Source of the DNA: Flavobacteriales bacterium
GTDB lineage: Bacteria; Bacteroidota; Bacteroidia; Flavobacteriales_D; Sanyastnellaceae
Assembly (NCBI GenBank): GCA_002863125.1
Contig: PKEB01000016.1
Span: forward strand, 90,633 to 154,632
DNA: 64,000 nucleotides
Reading direction: 5' to 3'
Shown: positions 1-7,716 of the stretch, piece after piece
Position numbering within the stretch: position 1 is the stretch's first letter
Layout: the number at the start of each line of letters is the position of its first letter
Program-made: the position numbers and the translations under genes
Notes under the pieces: model-generated
What the model was told of the DNA's origin: nothing
Databases searched by the model: none
The model's input: the letters and a program-made list of their open reading frames with translations, nothing else

Positions 1-1
1 C

Positions 2-394
2 ATAGCAGTCACCGGGCACCGGGCTGCGCACATGGATGCGACCATGCCGGCTACGTGGTCGGATTGGTTGGCGCAAAAGCGCCGGCACTGGACCACAGCA
101 CCGCATTACAAAGCCGCTGACCAGTGGCGATTGGCCGTGCCGAAGGTGTTGCGCACAGGTGCGCTTTTGGCCGCGGTTTTGGCAGTGGTTGTTCACAATT
201 CGCTATGGATTACAGGTGCGCTGTTGGGGGCCATGTGGTTGGGTGAGCTGCTTAACTTTCGGTCCATCACCAAAGCCTATCAAGCCCCAGATTCTTGGCG
301 AAACCGGGGCGGTTTGCTTCCAATCTGGTCGGCGTGGAGCGCATGGATCGCGCTGTCGTTGATGTGGAAACGGCAAGACAAACGACACTGGTAG
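2..394 (+). CDS. Glycosyltransferase family 2-like protein, C-terminal part (5' end outside window)
   Basis: The frame is open back to the window edge, so this is the 3' part of a larger gene. The first ATG (32) is probably internal. The readable part begins with a WSDWLAQKRRHW-type motif followed by TAPHYK. This resembles the QKRRH motif that family 2 membrane glycosyltransferases carry just after the catalytic domain. Two hydrophobic segments follow (roughly window codons 52-80 and 104-120), matching the usual C-terminal membrane helices. It would transfer a sugar from an activated donor at the cytoplasmic membrane, but the donor and acceptor cannot be read from this fragment. It lies 37 bases upstream of a sigma factor gene on the same strand. 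The family call rests on one motif and the membrane layout. Confidence 0.6.
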   Translation: MAVTGHRAAHMDATMPATWSDWLAQKRRHWTTAPHYKAADQWRLAVPKVLRTGALLAAVLAVVVHNSLWITGALLGAMWLGELLNFRSITKAYQAPDSWRNRGGLLPIWSAWSAWIALSLMWKRQDKRHW

Positions 395-431
395 CTGGGG
401 TGGTGAAGCAAAACCAAGCCCGCATACCACC

Positions 432-1040
432 ATGGACGTCAATCCCAACCTCTCCGACAAAGCCCGTTACGACTACGCGCTGGTGTTGCGTGTGACCAAG
501 GAGAACGACCAGCGGGCATTTGGTGAATTGATGGAGCGCTACCGCGATTCCATTTTTCACATGATCAATAAGATGGTGTTCAGTTCCGACGATGCCGAAG
601 ACCTGACCATGGAAACCTTCACCAAGGCATTCAACCGATTGCACCAATACACACCGGCATTTGCCTTTTCGACGTGGTTGTTCAAAATCGGTTCGAACCA
701 CACCATTGACTTCATTCGCAAAAAGCGCATCAACGCGCTGTCGCTGGACCAAGGATTCCGCAACGAAGACGGTGAAGCCATGGAGATTCACATCGCAGAC
801 GACAAGCTGGACCCCATCCAAACCCTCGAAAAAAAGGAGCGCATCGAGTTGCTCCGTGACGTGGTGAGCAAGATGAAGCCCAAGTACCGCGAGTTGGTGG
901 AGTTGCGCTACTTCGAGGAGAAGAGCTACGACGAAATCGCGGAGGAATTGGATCGATCCCTCGGAACGGTGAAGGCGCAGCTGCACCGTGCGCGCGAGGC
1001 CCTGGAAGCGATGTTGGGGCAGGTCCGCGAAACCATTTGA
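432..1040 (+). CDS. ECF-type sigma-70 family RNA polymerase sigma factor
   Basis: This 202-residue protein would direct core RNA polymerase to a specific promoter set. Region 2 is visible around residues 25-95 (DAEDLTMETFTKAF, then FSTWLFKIGSNHTIDFIRKKR, the -10 recognition and melting face). Region 4 lies at about residues 140-195 and has a helix-turn-helix with YDEIAEELDRSLGTVKAQLHR. There is no region 1.1 or 3, which fits the ECF group. No anti-sigma gene is adjacent. The next gene, rsmG, starts inside its stop codon (TTGA, 4-base overlap), so the two are probably translationally coupled. The family is certain; its regulon is unknown. Confidence 0.9.
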   Translation: MDVNPNLSDKARYDYALVLRVTKENDQRAFGELMERYRDSIFHMINKMVFSSDDAEDLTMETFTKAFNRLHQYTPAFAFSTWLFKIGSNHTIDFIRKKRINALSLDQGFRNEDGEAMEIHIADDKLDPIQTLEKKERIELLRDVVSKMKPKYRELVELRYFEEKSYDEIAEELDRSLGTVKAQLHRAREALEAMLGQVRETI

Positions 1041-1663
1041 ACGTGGACTACCGGACCTTCATTCCGGAGCTTTCGGACGAGTCGGTGGCGCAACTCGGCA
1101 AGCTCAAGGCCCTTTACACCGAGTGGAATGCGGCCATCAATGTGATTTCTCGGAAGGACATGGACGCGTTTGACGAACGCCACGTCTTGCACAGCCTCGC
1201 CCTCGTGAAAGCGATGAAGTTCGCGCCGGGCAGCGATGTGCTCGATGTAGGGACTGGGGGAGGATTCCCTGGTATTCCATTGGCCATCGTGTACCCTGAA
1301 GTAAACTTCGTTTTGTGCGATAGCATTGGCAAAAAGATGAAGGTGGTCCGCGCAGTGGTCCAAGCCCTCGGGTTGACCAACGTCACCGTTCACCACGGAC
1401 GAGCTGAGGACATCAACGGCCAATTCGACTTCGTAGTCAGCCGGGCAGTGACGCGCATGAACCGGTTCATTCCGTGGGTGCAAGGCAAAATCAAGAAGCA
1501 ATCCATCAATCCTTGGCCCAATGGCATACTCGCATTGAAAGGCGGGGATTTGAGCGAAGAGCTGGAGGAAGTGGATTTCCCGACGGAGCGGTTGCCCATT
1601 TCAGAATGGCTGGATCAACCGTTTTTCGAGACCAAGCAGGTGGTCTACGTCAAGCTCCAGTAA
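1037..1663 (+). CDS. rsmG: 16S rRNA (guanine-527-N7)-methyltransferase RsmG
   Basis: RsmG methylates N7 of G527 in the 530 loop of 16S rRNA using S-adenosylmethionine. The protein has 208 residues, normal for the family. The SAM-binding glycine-rich motif LDVGTGGGFPGIPLA lies near residues 70-84, followed by the acidic FVLCDSIGKKMK strand end and the AED loop. I chose the TTG at 1037, which overlaps the sigma factor stop by four bases. A GTG two codons later (1043) is the alternative. No Shine-Dalgarno sequence is present, as is usual in Bacteroidota. Loss of RsmG is known to give low-level streptomycin resistance in other bacteria. Confidence 0.93.
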   Translation: MNVDYRTFIPELSDESVAQLGKLKALYTEWNAAINVISRKDMDAFDERHVLHSLALVKAMKFAPGSDVLDVGTGGGFPGIPLAIVYPEVNFVLCDSIGKKMKVVRAVVQALGLTNVTVHHGRAEDINGQFDFVVSRAVTRMNRFIPWVQGKIKKQSINPWPNGILALKGGDLSEELEEVDFPTERLPISEWLDQPFFETKQVVYVKLQ

Positions 1664-1691
1664 CTGCAGACTACAAAGGCCCAAAATGAAA

Positions 1692-1719
1692 GAAGGGGAA
1701 TCCCATCGGACCCCCCTTC
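1692..1719. terminator. Weak hairpin downstream of rsmG
   Basis: GAAGGGG (1692-1698) can pair with CCCCTTC (1713-1719) over a 14-base loop. No T-run follows, so it could be a processing or stability hairpin rather than a terminator. Confidence 0.3.
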
Positions 1720-1787
1720 AATAACCTGCAAGAAATTGAAACCAACACAGTATTCTCAGACCGTGTCTGCACAATAGACGGACGCGA

Positions 1788-1824
1788 CAACCGATGGTTG
1801 CCTTTTTTGTTCAAAAAAAGCAAC
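1788..1824. terminator. Bidirectional terminator region between rsmG and the response regulator gene
   Basis: CAACC-GAT-GGTTG (1788-1800) followed by CC and six Ts (1803-1808) is a short intrinsic terminator for rsmG on the plus strand. The same T-run belongs to a second, longer palindrome: GTTGC plus six Ts (1797-1808), loop GTTC, then As and GCAAC (1813-1824). On the minus strand this ends in a T-run and could stop the convergent regulator gene. The two hairpins share bases and cannot both form. Confidence 0.6.
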
Positions 1825-1855
1825 ACAGCCGGTTAAACAAATGTAAATCAGTTGA

Positions 1856-2569
1856 TTAACCTGCGTTAAATTTGTAGCCAACACCCCGGACAGAGGTGAA
1901 GTGGACCGGATTTTTGGGGTCCTTCTCGAAGTATTTGCGAAACGTAACGATGTGGTTGTCGATGGTTCGGGTGTTCGGGAAGGCGTGGTAGCCCCAAACA
2001 ACTTCGAGGATTTCTTCGCGGCTGACGACCTGTCCGGCTTTGGAAATCAAGAGCCGCAGGAGTTGGCTTTCCCGTTTGGAGATGCGCTGGGCTTCGCCTG
2101 CGTGGGTCACAATTTCGAACGCATCAAAATCGATGGAGCCGCCGTCGTCAAACGTGAACGACTGGAGCACCTCCGTGGCCTCGTTATTTTGGGAGCGAAG
2201 CAGCCGTTGCACCCGCAAGATCAACTCCTCAAGGTGAAAGGGTTTACCCAGGTAATCATCGCCTCCTGCCTTCAGGCCCTCTATTCGGTCTTCGCCGTCG
2301 TTTTTGGCGGTTAAAAACAGAATGGGCAGCCGGGAACCTTCCGTGCGGAGGGATTTGCACACAGCGATGCCATCCAACTTCGGCATCATGACGTCCAACA
2401 CTGCAGCGTCTAACCGGTGCTGCCTTGCCAGAGCCAGCGCTTCTTCACCGTTCTCAGCTTCCACCACAAACCAGCCTTCCCGCACGAAATTGAGCTTCAC
2501 CGCTTTGCGCATGGCCGCGTCGTCTTCCGCGAGGAGGATGCGCACTTGCTGTTGGTCGGGGCTATCCAT
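1856..2569 (-). CDS. OmpR/PhoB-family response regulator
   Basis: This 237-residue two-component response regulator has an N-terminal receiver domain (about residues 9-122). Its acidic pair is E15/D16-D17, the phospho-acceptor is D59 in the VLDVMMP motif, and the conserved lysine is in FLTAKND. A C-terminal winged-helix DNA-binding domain (about 140-235) ends with the RTIDNHIVTFRKYFE recognition helix region and SVRGVGYKF. I chose the ATG at 2569, just before the receiver domain. A longer frame to 2620 would overlap the divergent thioesterase gene. No histidine kinase is next to it, so its partner must be elsewhere. Confidence 0.9.
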   Translation of the reverse strand: MDSPDQQQVRILLAEDDAAMRKAVKLNFVREGWFVVEAENGEEALALARQHRLDAAVLDVMMPKLDGIAVCKSLRTEGSRLPILFLTAKNDGEDRIEGLKAGGDDYLGKPFHLEELILRVQRLLRSQNNEATEVLQSFTFDDGGSIDFDAFEIVTHAGEAQRISKRESQLLRLLISKAGQVVSREEILEVVWGYHAFPNTRTIDNHIVTFRKYFEKDPKNPVHFTSVRGVGYKFNAG

Positions 2570-2604
2570 GGCGTAAATTTCGGACGAAATTGAATCCCTC
2601 TGAG

Positions 2605-3018
2605 ATGGACACCAAATCAAACGACCTGCGCGGTGTGCCCACCATTGCCGATGCCATCGGATTGGAGGTGCTCGAAGTAAATGGAGAGCAGGTCAAGGGG
2701 CGACTCCCAGCCGATCATAGGACGCACCAGCCCTATGGCTTGCTGCACGGTGGGGCCAGTGTGGTCCTGGCGGAGACGCTTGGTTCGGTTGGCTCGCATT
2801 ATTTAGTCGCCGACCAGAACAAAGCAGCCGTGGGCGTTGAGGTCAACGCCAACCACGTGCGCAGCGTACGCAGCGGTTGGGTCTACGGCGTGGCGAACCT
2901 GGTCCATAAAGGGGGGAAGATGCACGTGTGGTCCATTGACATTCGCGATGAGCAAGAGCGCTTGGTGTGCACCAGCCGACTCACGGTCATGATCATCAAC
3001 AAGCCAAACCAAGGGTAA
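2605..3018 (+). CDS. Hotdog-fold acyl-CoA thioesterase, probable DHNA-CoA thioesterase (MenI/PaaI type)
   Basis: This 137-residue protein is a 4-hydroxybenzoyl-CoA/PaaI-type hotdog thioesterase. It shows HQPYGLLHGGASVVLAETLGS, where HGG with a downstream acidic residue forms the typical active site, and then GVEVNANHVRS. It is the first gene of the menaquinone operon and is followed after one base by menF. The most likely job is therefore hydrolysis of 1,4-dihydroxy-2-naphthoyl-CoA to DHNA, the MenI step. That assignment rests on context and family, not on a diagnostic residue. I chose ATG 2605; a TTG at 2590 adds five residues. Confidence 0.8.
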   Translation: MDTKSNDLRGVPTIADAIGLEVLEVNGEQVKGRLPADHRTHQPYGLLHGGASVVLAETLGSVGSHYLVADQNKAAVGVEVNANHVRSVRSGWVYGVANLVHKGGKMHVWSIDIRDEQERLVCTSRLTVMIINKPNQG

Positions 3019-3019
3019 A

Positions 3020-3994
3020 TTGAGCGAACAAGCGGGGGGAATATGGTGGCGGCGACCGGGTGAACAGCACGTAAACCGACTGCAATTGGCTGAAGACGGC
3101 GATGTGGTTTTTCGGTTTGCCCCATTTCAAACCACTCCAGCATGTCCGTCGCTGCAGCTGACAGGACGAACCGTGACCACCGAGTTTCCGCAGCCGGGTA
3201 CCATCACCGCGCTCGCTGAAGGTTCCTGCGAAGGGGCAAGTCAGCAGGAGCACGAGCACGCGGTTCAGGAGGCCCTGAATGCCATCGAAGCCGGCACCCT
3301 CGAAAAGGTCGTGGTGAGCCGCTCCGAATTCTGGACCACCCAACGGACGCCTGAGGAAGTCTTCCAGGCAAAATGCACTGCCTACCCCGACGCGTTTGTC
3401 TATTTGTTCGCGCATGCCTCAGCCGGCGTGTGGATTGGAGCGACACCCGAGGTCTTGCTCGTCCGAGCAGGTGAGCAGTATGAAACGACCGCCTTGGCGG
3501 GGACGAAGGCGGATGTACAGGGCGAATGGACGGACAAAGAGCGCCACGAACAAGCCGTGGTTGCCGACTTCATCGAGCAGAATGTCCGCTGCGGAAACGC
3601 TTCCGATGTGACCGTCAGCCAAGCGAAGTCCATGGCCTACGGCTCACTGCAGCACTTGCAATCCAACATCACGTTTCGCTCGGAAGAGGACGAGGACTTT
3701 TGGCTGAATGCTTTGCACCCCACTCCGGCGGTTGGAGGAACGCCTCGGAAGAAGGCGCTTGATTTCATCGCCAACCACGAAGCCGGCGACCGCAGGTACT
3801 ACACGGGTTTTTTGGGAACCATCGAAGGCGATCAGGCCGCGTTTTACGTCAACCTGCGGTGCATGCAGTGTTTTGCGAATGGCTTTCGCTTGTTTGCCGG
3901 TGGCGGCATCGTTGCGGGCTCCGACCCGGCGAAGGAGTGGAAAGAGACCCGCGATAAGATCGAATCCATCCGAACGGGCATCGGCGCGCAATAG
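3020..3994 (+). CDS. menF: Isochorismate synthase MenF
   Basis: MenF converts chorismate to isochorismate, the first step of menaquinone synthesis. The 324-residue protein covers the chorismate-binding catalytic domain and is shorter at the N-terminus than E. coli MenF (about 430 residues). Family motifs are visible: KVVVSRSEFW, the ALAGT loop, HPTPAVGGTPRKKAL, then YTGFLGTIEGDQAAFYVNLRC and the Mg-binding AGGGIVAGSDPAKEWKETRDK. The TTG at 3020 follows the thioesterase stop by one base, so the two are coupled. The anthranilate synthase component I alternative is unlikely given the neighbours. Confidence 0.92.
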   Translation: MSEQAGGIWWRRPGEQHVNRLQLAEDGDVVFRFAPFQTTPACPSLQLTGRTVTTEFPQPGTITALAEGSCEGASQQEHEHAVQEALNAIEAGTLEKVVVSRSEFWTTQRTPEEVFQAKCTAYPDAFVYLFAHASAGVWIGATPEVLLVRAGEQYETTALAGTKADVQGEWTDKERHEQAVVADFIEQNVRCGNASDVTVSQAKSMAYGSLQHLQSNITFRSEEDEDFWLNALHPTPAVGGTPRKKALDFIANHEAGDRRYYTGFLGTIEGDQAAFYVNLRCMQCFANGFRLFAGGGIVAGSDPAKEWKETRDKIESIRTGIGAQ

Positions 3995-4008
3995 CTTGAA
4001 TCGCGCCG

Positions 4009-4016
4009 TACCTTTG
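4009..4016 (+). promoter_or_regulatory. Candidate -7 box (TACCTTTG) four bases before menD ATG
   Basis: TACCTTTG matches the Bacteroidota -7 consensus TAnnTTTG. Exactly four bases separate it from the menD ATG at 4021, so a transcript from here would be leaderless. No TTG lies 17-23 bases upstream, so a full -33/-7 promoter is not shown. Confidence 0.4.
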
Positions 4017-4020
4017 CGGC

Positions 4021-5685
4021 ATGTTAACGACCGACCACCTCGGGGCATCCGTTTTATTGAAAACGTGGGTGGCGTGCGGCCTTCGGGACGTGGTCGTTTC
4101 CCCAGGTTCACGAAATGCGCCCTTGGTCATCGCGGCACACGCCCATCCTGAAATCCGGTTGGTCACCGCATTGGACGAGCGCTCGGCTGGCCACATCGCT
4201 CTCGGCATGGCCTTGTCGACGAGGCGGCCTGCTGCGGTGGTGAGCACCTCCGGCACCGCTGCTGTTAACCACGGTCCGGCACTGGCAGAAGCATACTTCA
4301 GCGGCGTCCCACTTTTGAGTGTGACCGCTGATCGCCCCGTCGCCGCTCGCCCCACGGGCCCCGGCCAATATGTGCGTCAGGCCAATTTATTCGCGGCCCA
4401 CACGGTGTTATCTCTCGAGGTCGACGAGGCTACTCAGGGGGAATCTGACATTGAACAGCAAGCCTTGGCGGCTTGGACGGCCACAGCCAAGGGTCCCGTC
4501 CACGTCAACGTCCCATTCGAAGAGCCCCTGTACGGAACGGTCGAGGCAACCCCGACGTCCGCCAGTGTGCCTGTTATCCGAGCAGAGGAAACGCCCATGC
4601 CCGAGGAATTGCTCGACGCATTGAGTTGCCACGATCCACGTGTCTTGGTTCACATAGGTTCCCTCGGCGAAGGCCAATTGGATGCGGACGGTGTGCGGGC
4701 CTTGGAGGAACGGTTTGCGCTGGTGGTTGATGCTTTTGCTTGCACACAACCCGATGCCGAAAGCAGTACCATGCGTTGGATGTGTGGGTGGGACGAAACG
4801 TGCGCTACATCCCTCGCTCCGCAGGCCATTGTAACGGTTGGTTTGCCCCCGATGGACAAAGCCTTCCGGGCACAGCTCAGGCGCTGGAACGTGCCGCATT
4901 TTCACATCGGCACGGAGGCCCTCAGTTGGGATATGTTTGAAACGCCCGTGAACCGCTGGAAGATTTCCACCAAAGCGGGGCTCGCTGAATTGACGGATGC
5001 TGCACCTGCGATCAATGCCTACGCGCAAGCTTGGTCGGTCCGCAAGTCTCAGCTCGAAGTGGCTGATGAGGCGTCGCATGGGAACGAATGGGTGGATTAC
5101 GAAGTGTACCGCTGGCTTGCCGCTCAATTGCCCGCCGCATCGCGCATTCATTTTGCCAATTCCACGTCGGCGAGGTATGCGCAGTGGTTCGACTGGCAGG
5201 GCAGCACGTTGCACGCCAACCGAGGCGTGGCCGGCATCGACGGATGCTTGAGCACGGCGGTAGGGGATGCGTTGCAAAACCCCGATGCGCAGACGGTCCT
5301 GATCGCGGGAGATGCGGCCTGGTTGTACGACACGAATGGCTTGCACGTGAATCCGCGGCCAAAGAGGCTGAAAATCATTGTCATCAACAACGGCGGCGGC
5401 AACATTTTTAGGTGGCTCAAAGGGCCGGAGGAAACCGGCCTGCTCGAAGCGCACTTTGAGGCCGGTTTCGCTACCGATGTCTCGGCCAGTGCCCAGCAAC
5501 TCGGCCTGGAATATGCCTGCGCACAGGATTGGGAATCGTTGGAAGTTGCGTTCGCATCATGGCTCAACAATGCCGCGCCAGGGTTGTTAGAAATCCAAAC
5601 GCCCGGTGCGGCTTCGGCTGAATTTTTGGCATCCAAATTGACCGCGATTTCCGAGGCCATGAAACGCATTCAAACCCCAGAATAA
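4021..5685 (+). CDS. menD: SEPHCHC synthase MenD (thiamine-diphosphate enzyme)
   Basis: MenD joins 2-oxoglutarate, via a ThDP-bound succinic semialdehyde anion, to isochorismate. The product is 2-succinyl-5-enolpyruvyl-6-hydroxy-3-cyclohexene-1-carboxylate. The 554-residue length is normal. The N-terminal pyrimidine-binding domain has VVSPGSRNAPL and TALDERSAGHIALGMA with its catalytic Glu. The C-terminal domain has the ThDP/Mg motif from GDAAWLYDTNGL to INNGGGNIF. It lies 26 bases after menF. A -7-like box ends four bases before the ATG, so it may also be transcribed from its own promoter. Confidence 0.97.
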   Translation: MLTTDHLGASVLLKTWVACGLRDVVVSPGSRNAPLVIAAHAHPEIRLVTALDERSAGHIALGMALSTRRPAAVVSTSGTAAVNHGPALAEAYFSGVPLLSVTADRPVAARPTGPGQYVRQANLFAAHTVLSLEVDEATQGESDIEQQALAAWTATAKGPVHVNVPFEEPLYGTVEATPTSASVPVIRAEETPMPEELLDALSCHDPRVLVHIGSLGEGQLDADGVRALEERFALVVDAFACTQPDAESSTMRWMCGWDETCATSLAPQAIVTVGLPPMDKAFRAQLRRWNVPHFHIGTEALSWDMFETPVNRWKISTKAGLAELTDAAPAINAYAQAWSVRKSQLEVADEASHGNEWVDYEVYRWLAAQLPAASRIHFANSTSARYAQWFDWQGSTLHANRGVAGIDGCLSTAVGDALQNPDAQTVLIAGDAAWLYDTNGLHVNPRPKRLKIIVINNGGGNIFRWLKGPEETGLLEAHFEAGFATDVSASAQQLGLEYACAQDWESLEVAFASWLNNAAPGLLEIQTPGAASAEFLASKLTAISEAMKRIQTPE

Positions 5686-5692
5686 CCTCACT

Positions 5693-6631
5693 TTGAACGG
5701 TTCTACTCAAGCCTTCCTGCTCGCCTCTCGCCTGCGCACGTTGCCCTTGGCTTCCGCCTGCGTGATGGTCGGAGCGGCAGTGGCTTACCCCCGGGTGACA
5801 GCTGTCAACGATAGCACAGGCGCGTTTTGGCGTGTCTTCGGACTGATTCTCTTGACCGTTGTGTTGCTGCAAACGCTGAGCAACTGGGCCAATGATCTGG
5901 GGGACTACGAAAACGGGGCCGATGGAGCGGATCGCACGGATCGCATGGTGGCCTCGGGCCAGCTCTCACCGGTGGTCATGAAACGCGCCATCGTCGCCTT
6001 GGGGGTGCTGGCCTTTGGTTGCGGTCTTGCCGCAGTCGGTGCGGCGTTTTGGGGCACTTCGCTCCTCGTTGAGGCGCTGGCAATGGTGGGGCTGGGTGTG
6101 CTCGCCATCGGCGCGGCCTACCGCTACACGGTGGGCAAAAATCCATACGGCTACCGGGGTCTGGGCGACCTGATGGTGCTGGTGTTTTTTGGATGGGTCG
6201 GAGTTGGAGGGACGGCTTTTTTGCTGGCCGGTGAATGGGACTTCGCTTGGCTGCTGCCGGGAACGTGGACCGGATTGATGAGCACGGCCGTGTTGAATTT
6301 GAACAACATGCGCGATCACGTGAAAGATGAAAAAGCCGGAAAGCGAACCGTTGTCGTCGCAATGGGCTGGGACCGAGCCAAGGTTTACCATGGCGCGTGT
6401 TTTGTGATCGGTTGGGCTGCTTGGTGGGCGTTTGCTTTGGCGGTGGAACCGGGTCAGTGGCGGGGAATGGGGTGGATTGCCATCATCAATGCCTTCCACT
6501 TTACGCACGCATGGCGGGTGTGGCGCTGCGAGGACCCGGCTGCGCTGGATCCTGAATTGAAGCGCGTGGCCCTGTCCACAGCGGTGGCTGCCCTCTTCAT
6601 TTTGTTGGCTCAAACTGGTGGTGCGGCATGA
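5693..6631 (+). CDS. menA: 1,4-dihydroxy-2-naphthoate polyprenyltransferase MenA
   Basis: MenA attaches the polyprenyl chain to DHNA in the membrane, giving demethylmenaquinone. The 312-residue UbiA-family protein has about eight or nine hydrophobic helices. The first aspartate-rich motif appears as NWANDLGDYENGADGADR (about residues 63-80), and the second lies in NLNNMRDHVKDEKAGKRT. The start is TTG at 5693, seven bases after menD. Many Bacteroidota carry menB at this point, but here there is no room for it. Its stop overlaps the menC ATG by four bases. Confidence 0.95.
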   Translation: MNGSTQAFLLASRLRTLPLASACVMVGAAVAYPRVTAVNDSTGAFWRVFGLILLTVVLLQTLSNWANDLGDYENGADGADRTDRMVASGQLSPVVMKRAIVALGVLAFGCGLAAVGAAFWGTSLLVEALAMVGLGVLAIGAAYRYTVGKNPYGYRGLGDLMVLVFFGWVGVGGTAFLLAGEWDFAWLLPGTWTGLMSTAVLNLNNMRDHVKDEKAGKRTVVVAMGWDRAKVYHGACFVIGWAAWWAFALAVEPGQWRGMGWIAIINAFHFTHAWRVWRCEDPAALDPELKRVALSTAVAALFILLAQTGGAA

Positions 6632-7716
6632 CCTTACGACCACGTATTGCCCGCGTGGATGTGTTCCCTTGGAACCTTGCATTCAAACGCCCCGCCAAAA
6701 CGTCGAGGGACACCTTGACCCACAAGCCATCTTGGTTCATCAAGTTGACAGACGAAAACGGTCGCGAAGGGTGGGGCGAATGCAGCATTATTCCGGGATT
6801 GAGCCTGGACGATCCGGCGGCCATTGCTGCGTTCTTCTCGAAGGCCCAAACTGATCCTCCGAAGCGGGCGGAGGAAATCCCGGCGTCGCTCCCAGCGGTT
6901 CAATTTGCGTTCGAAATGGCGCTGAACGACCTGCGCAACGGGGATGACCTGCGCTTCTTCCCGGGTTCGTTTGCCGATGGTCAGTCGCCGATTGACATCA
7001 ACGGATTGATTTGGATGGCGGATGCCGAGGGCATGCTGGACCAGGCCCGTGGTTTGTTGAGCCGCGGATTCACCACCTTAAAGATGAAGGTGGGAACCTT
7101 GCCGTTCGACGCTGAGTTGGAATGGCTGACCGCCTTGCGCAACGAAGCTGGGCCCGACGTTGTTTTGCGCACGGATGCAAACGGGGCGTTTTCCAAGGAT
7201 GAAGCGGGTTGGCCCCCCTTTCAGAAGTTGGAGGCCCTGGCCAAATTGGATTTTCACTCGATTGAGCAACCGCTTCACCCGTCTGACGTGAGCGGATTGT
7301 CGGCGCTGTGCGCCACCTCACCATTGCCCATCGCGTTGGATGAATCGCTCATTGGAGTGCGCGGCCGTGAAAGCAAAACAGAACTGCTCGATGCAGTCCG
7401 GCCGCAGTTTGTCATTTTAAAGCCCAGCTTGCTTGGCGGTTTTGCTGAAAGTCAGGAATGGGTGGACCTCGCGGAAGAACGCGGAATGGGGTGGTGGGCA
7501 ACCTCCGCCTTGGAATCCAACCTCGGCTTGTACGCCATCGCACAATGGGCCAACAACGGTGTGCGCACGCGTAATCCATTGCTGCTGCAGGGCTTGGGAA
7601 CCGGGGGGCTCTTCACCAACAACGTACCCGGTACCCTTGAAGTGGAAGGCGGCCAATTGATCAACCATGCAGGCGGTCAGTGGCCGAACCTGACCGAATT
7701 TTTTACCACGGGATGA
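6628..7716 (+). CDS. menC: o-Succinylbenzoate synthase MenC
   Basis: MenC dehydrates SHCHC to o-succinylbenzoate. This 362-residue enolase-superfamily protein has the catalytic lysine pair in TLKMKVG. The metal ligands are in LRTDANGAF, HSIEQPL and IALDESLIG, and the second-side lysine is in ILKPSLLGG. The ATG overlaps the menA stop (ATGA, 6628-6631) and its own stop overlaps the menE start the same way. The family also includes epimerases, but the operon settles the assignment. Confidence 0.95.
   Translation: MTLRPRIARVDVFPWNLAFKRPAKTSRDTLTHKPSWFIKLTDENGREGWGECSIIPGLSLDDPAAIAAFFSKAQTDPPKRAEEIPASLPAVQFAFEMALNDLRNGDDLRFFPGSFADGQSPIDINGLIWMADAEGMLDQARGLLSRGFTTLKMKVGTLPFDAELEWLTALRNEAGPDVVLRTDANGAFSKDEAGWPPFQKLEALAKLDFHSIEQPLHPSDVSGLSALCATSPLPIALDESLIGVRGRESKTELLDAVRPQFVILKPSLLGGFAESQEWVDLAEERGMGWWATSALESNLGLYAIAQWANNGVRTRNPLLLQGLGTGGLFTNNVPGTLEVEGGQLINHAGGQWPNLTEFFTTG

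Noticed and set aside
1838..1845. Minus-strand TACATTTG octamer near the response regulator stop
   Set aside because: It would start a transcript antisense to rsmG and has no -33 TTG; a chance match is likely.
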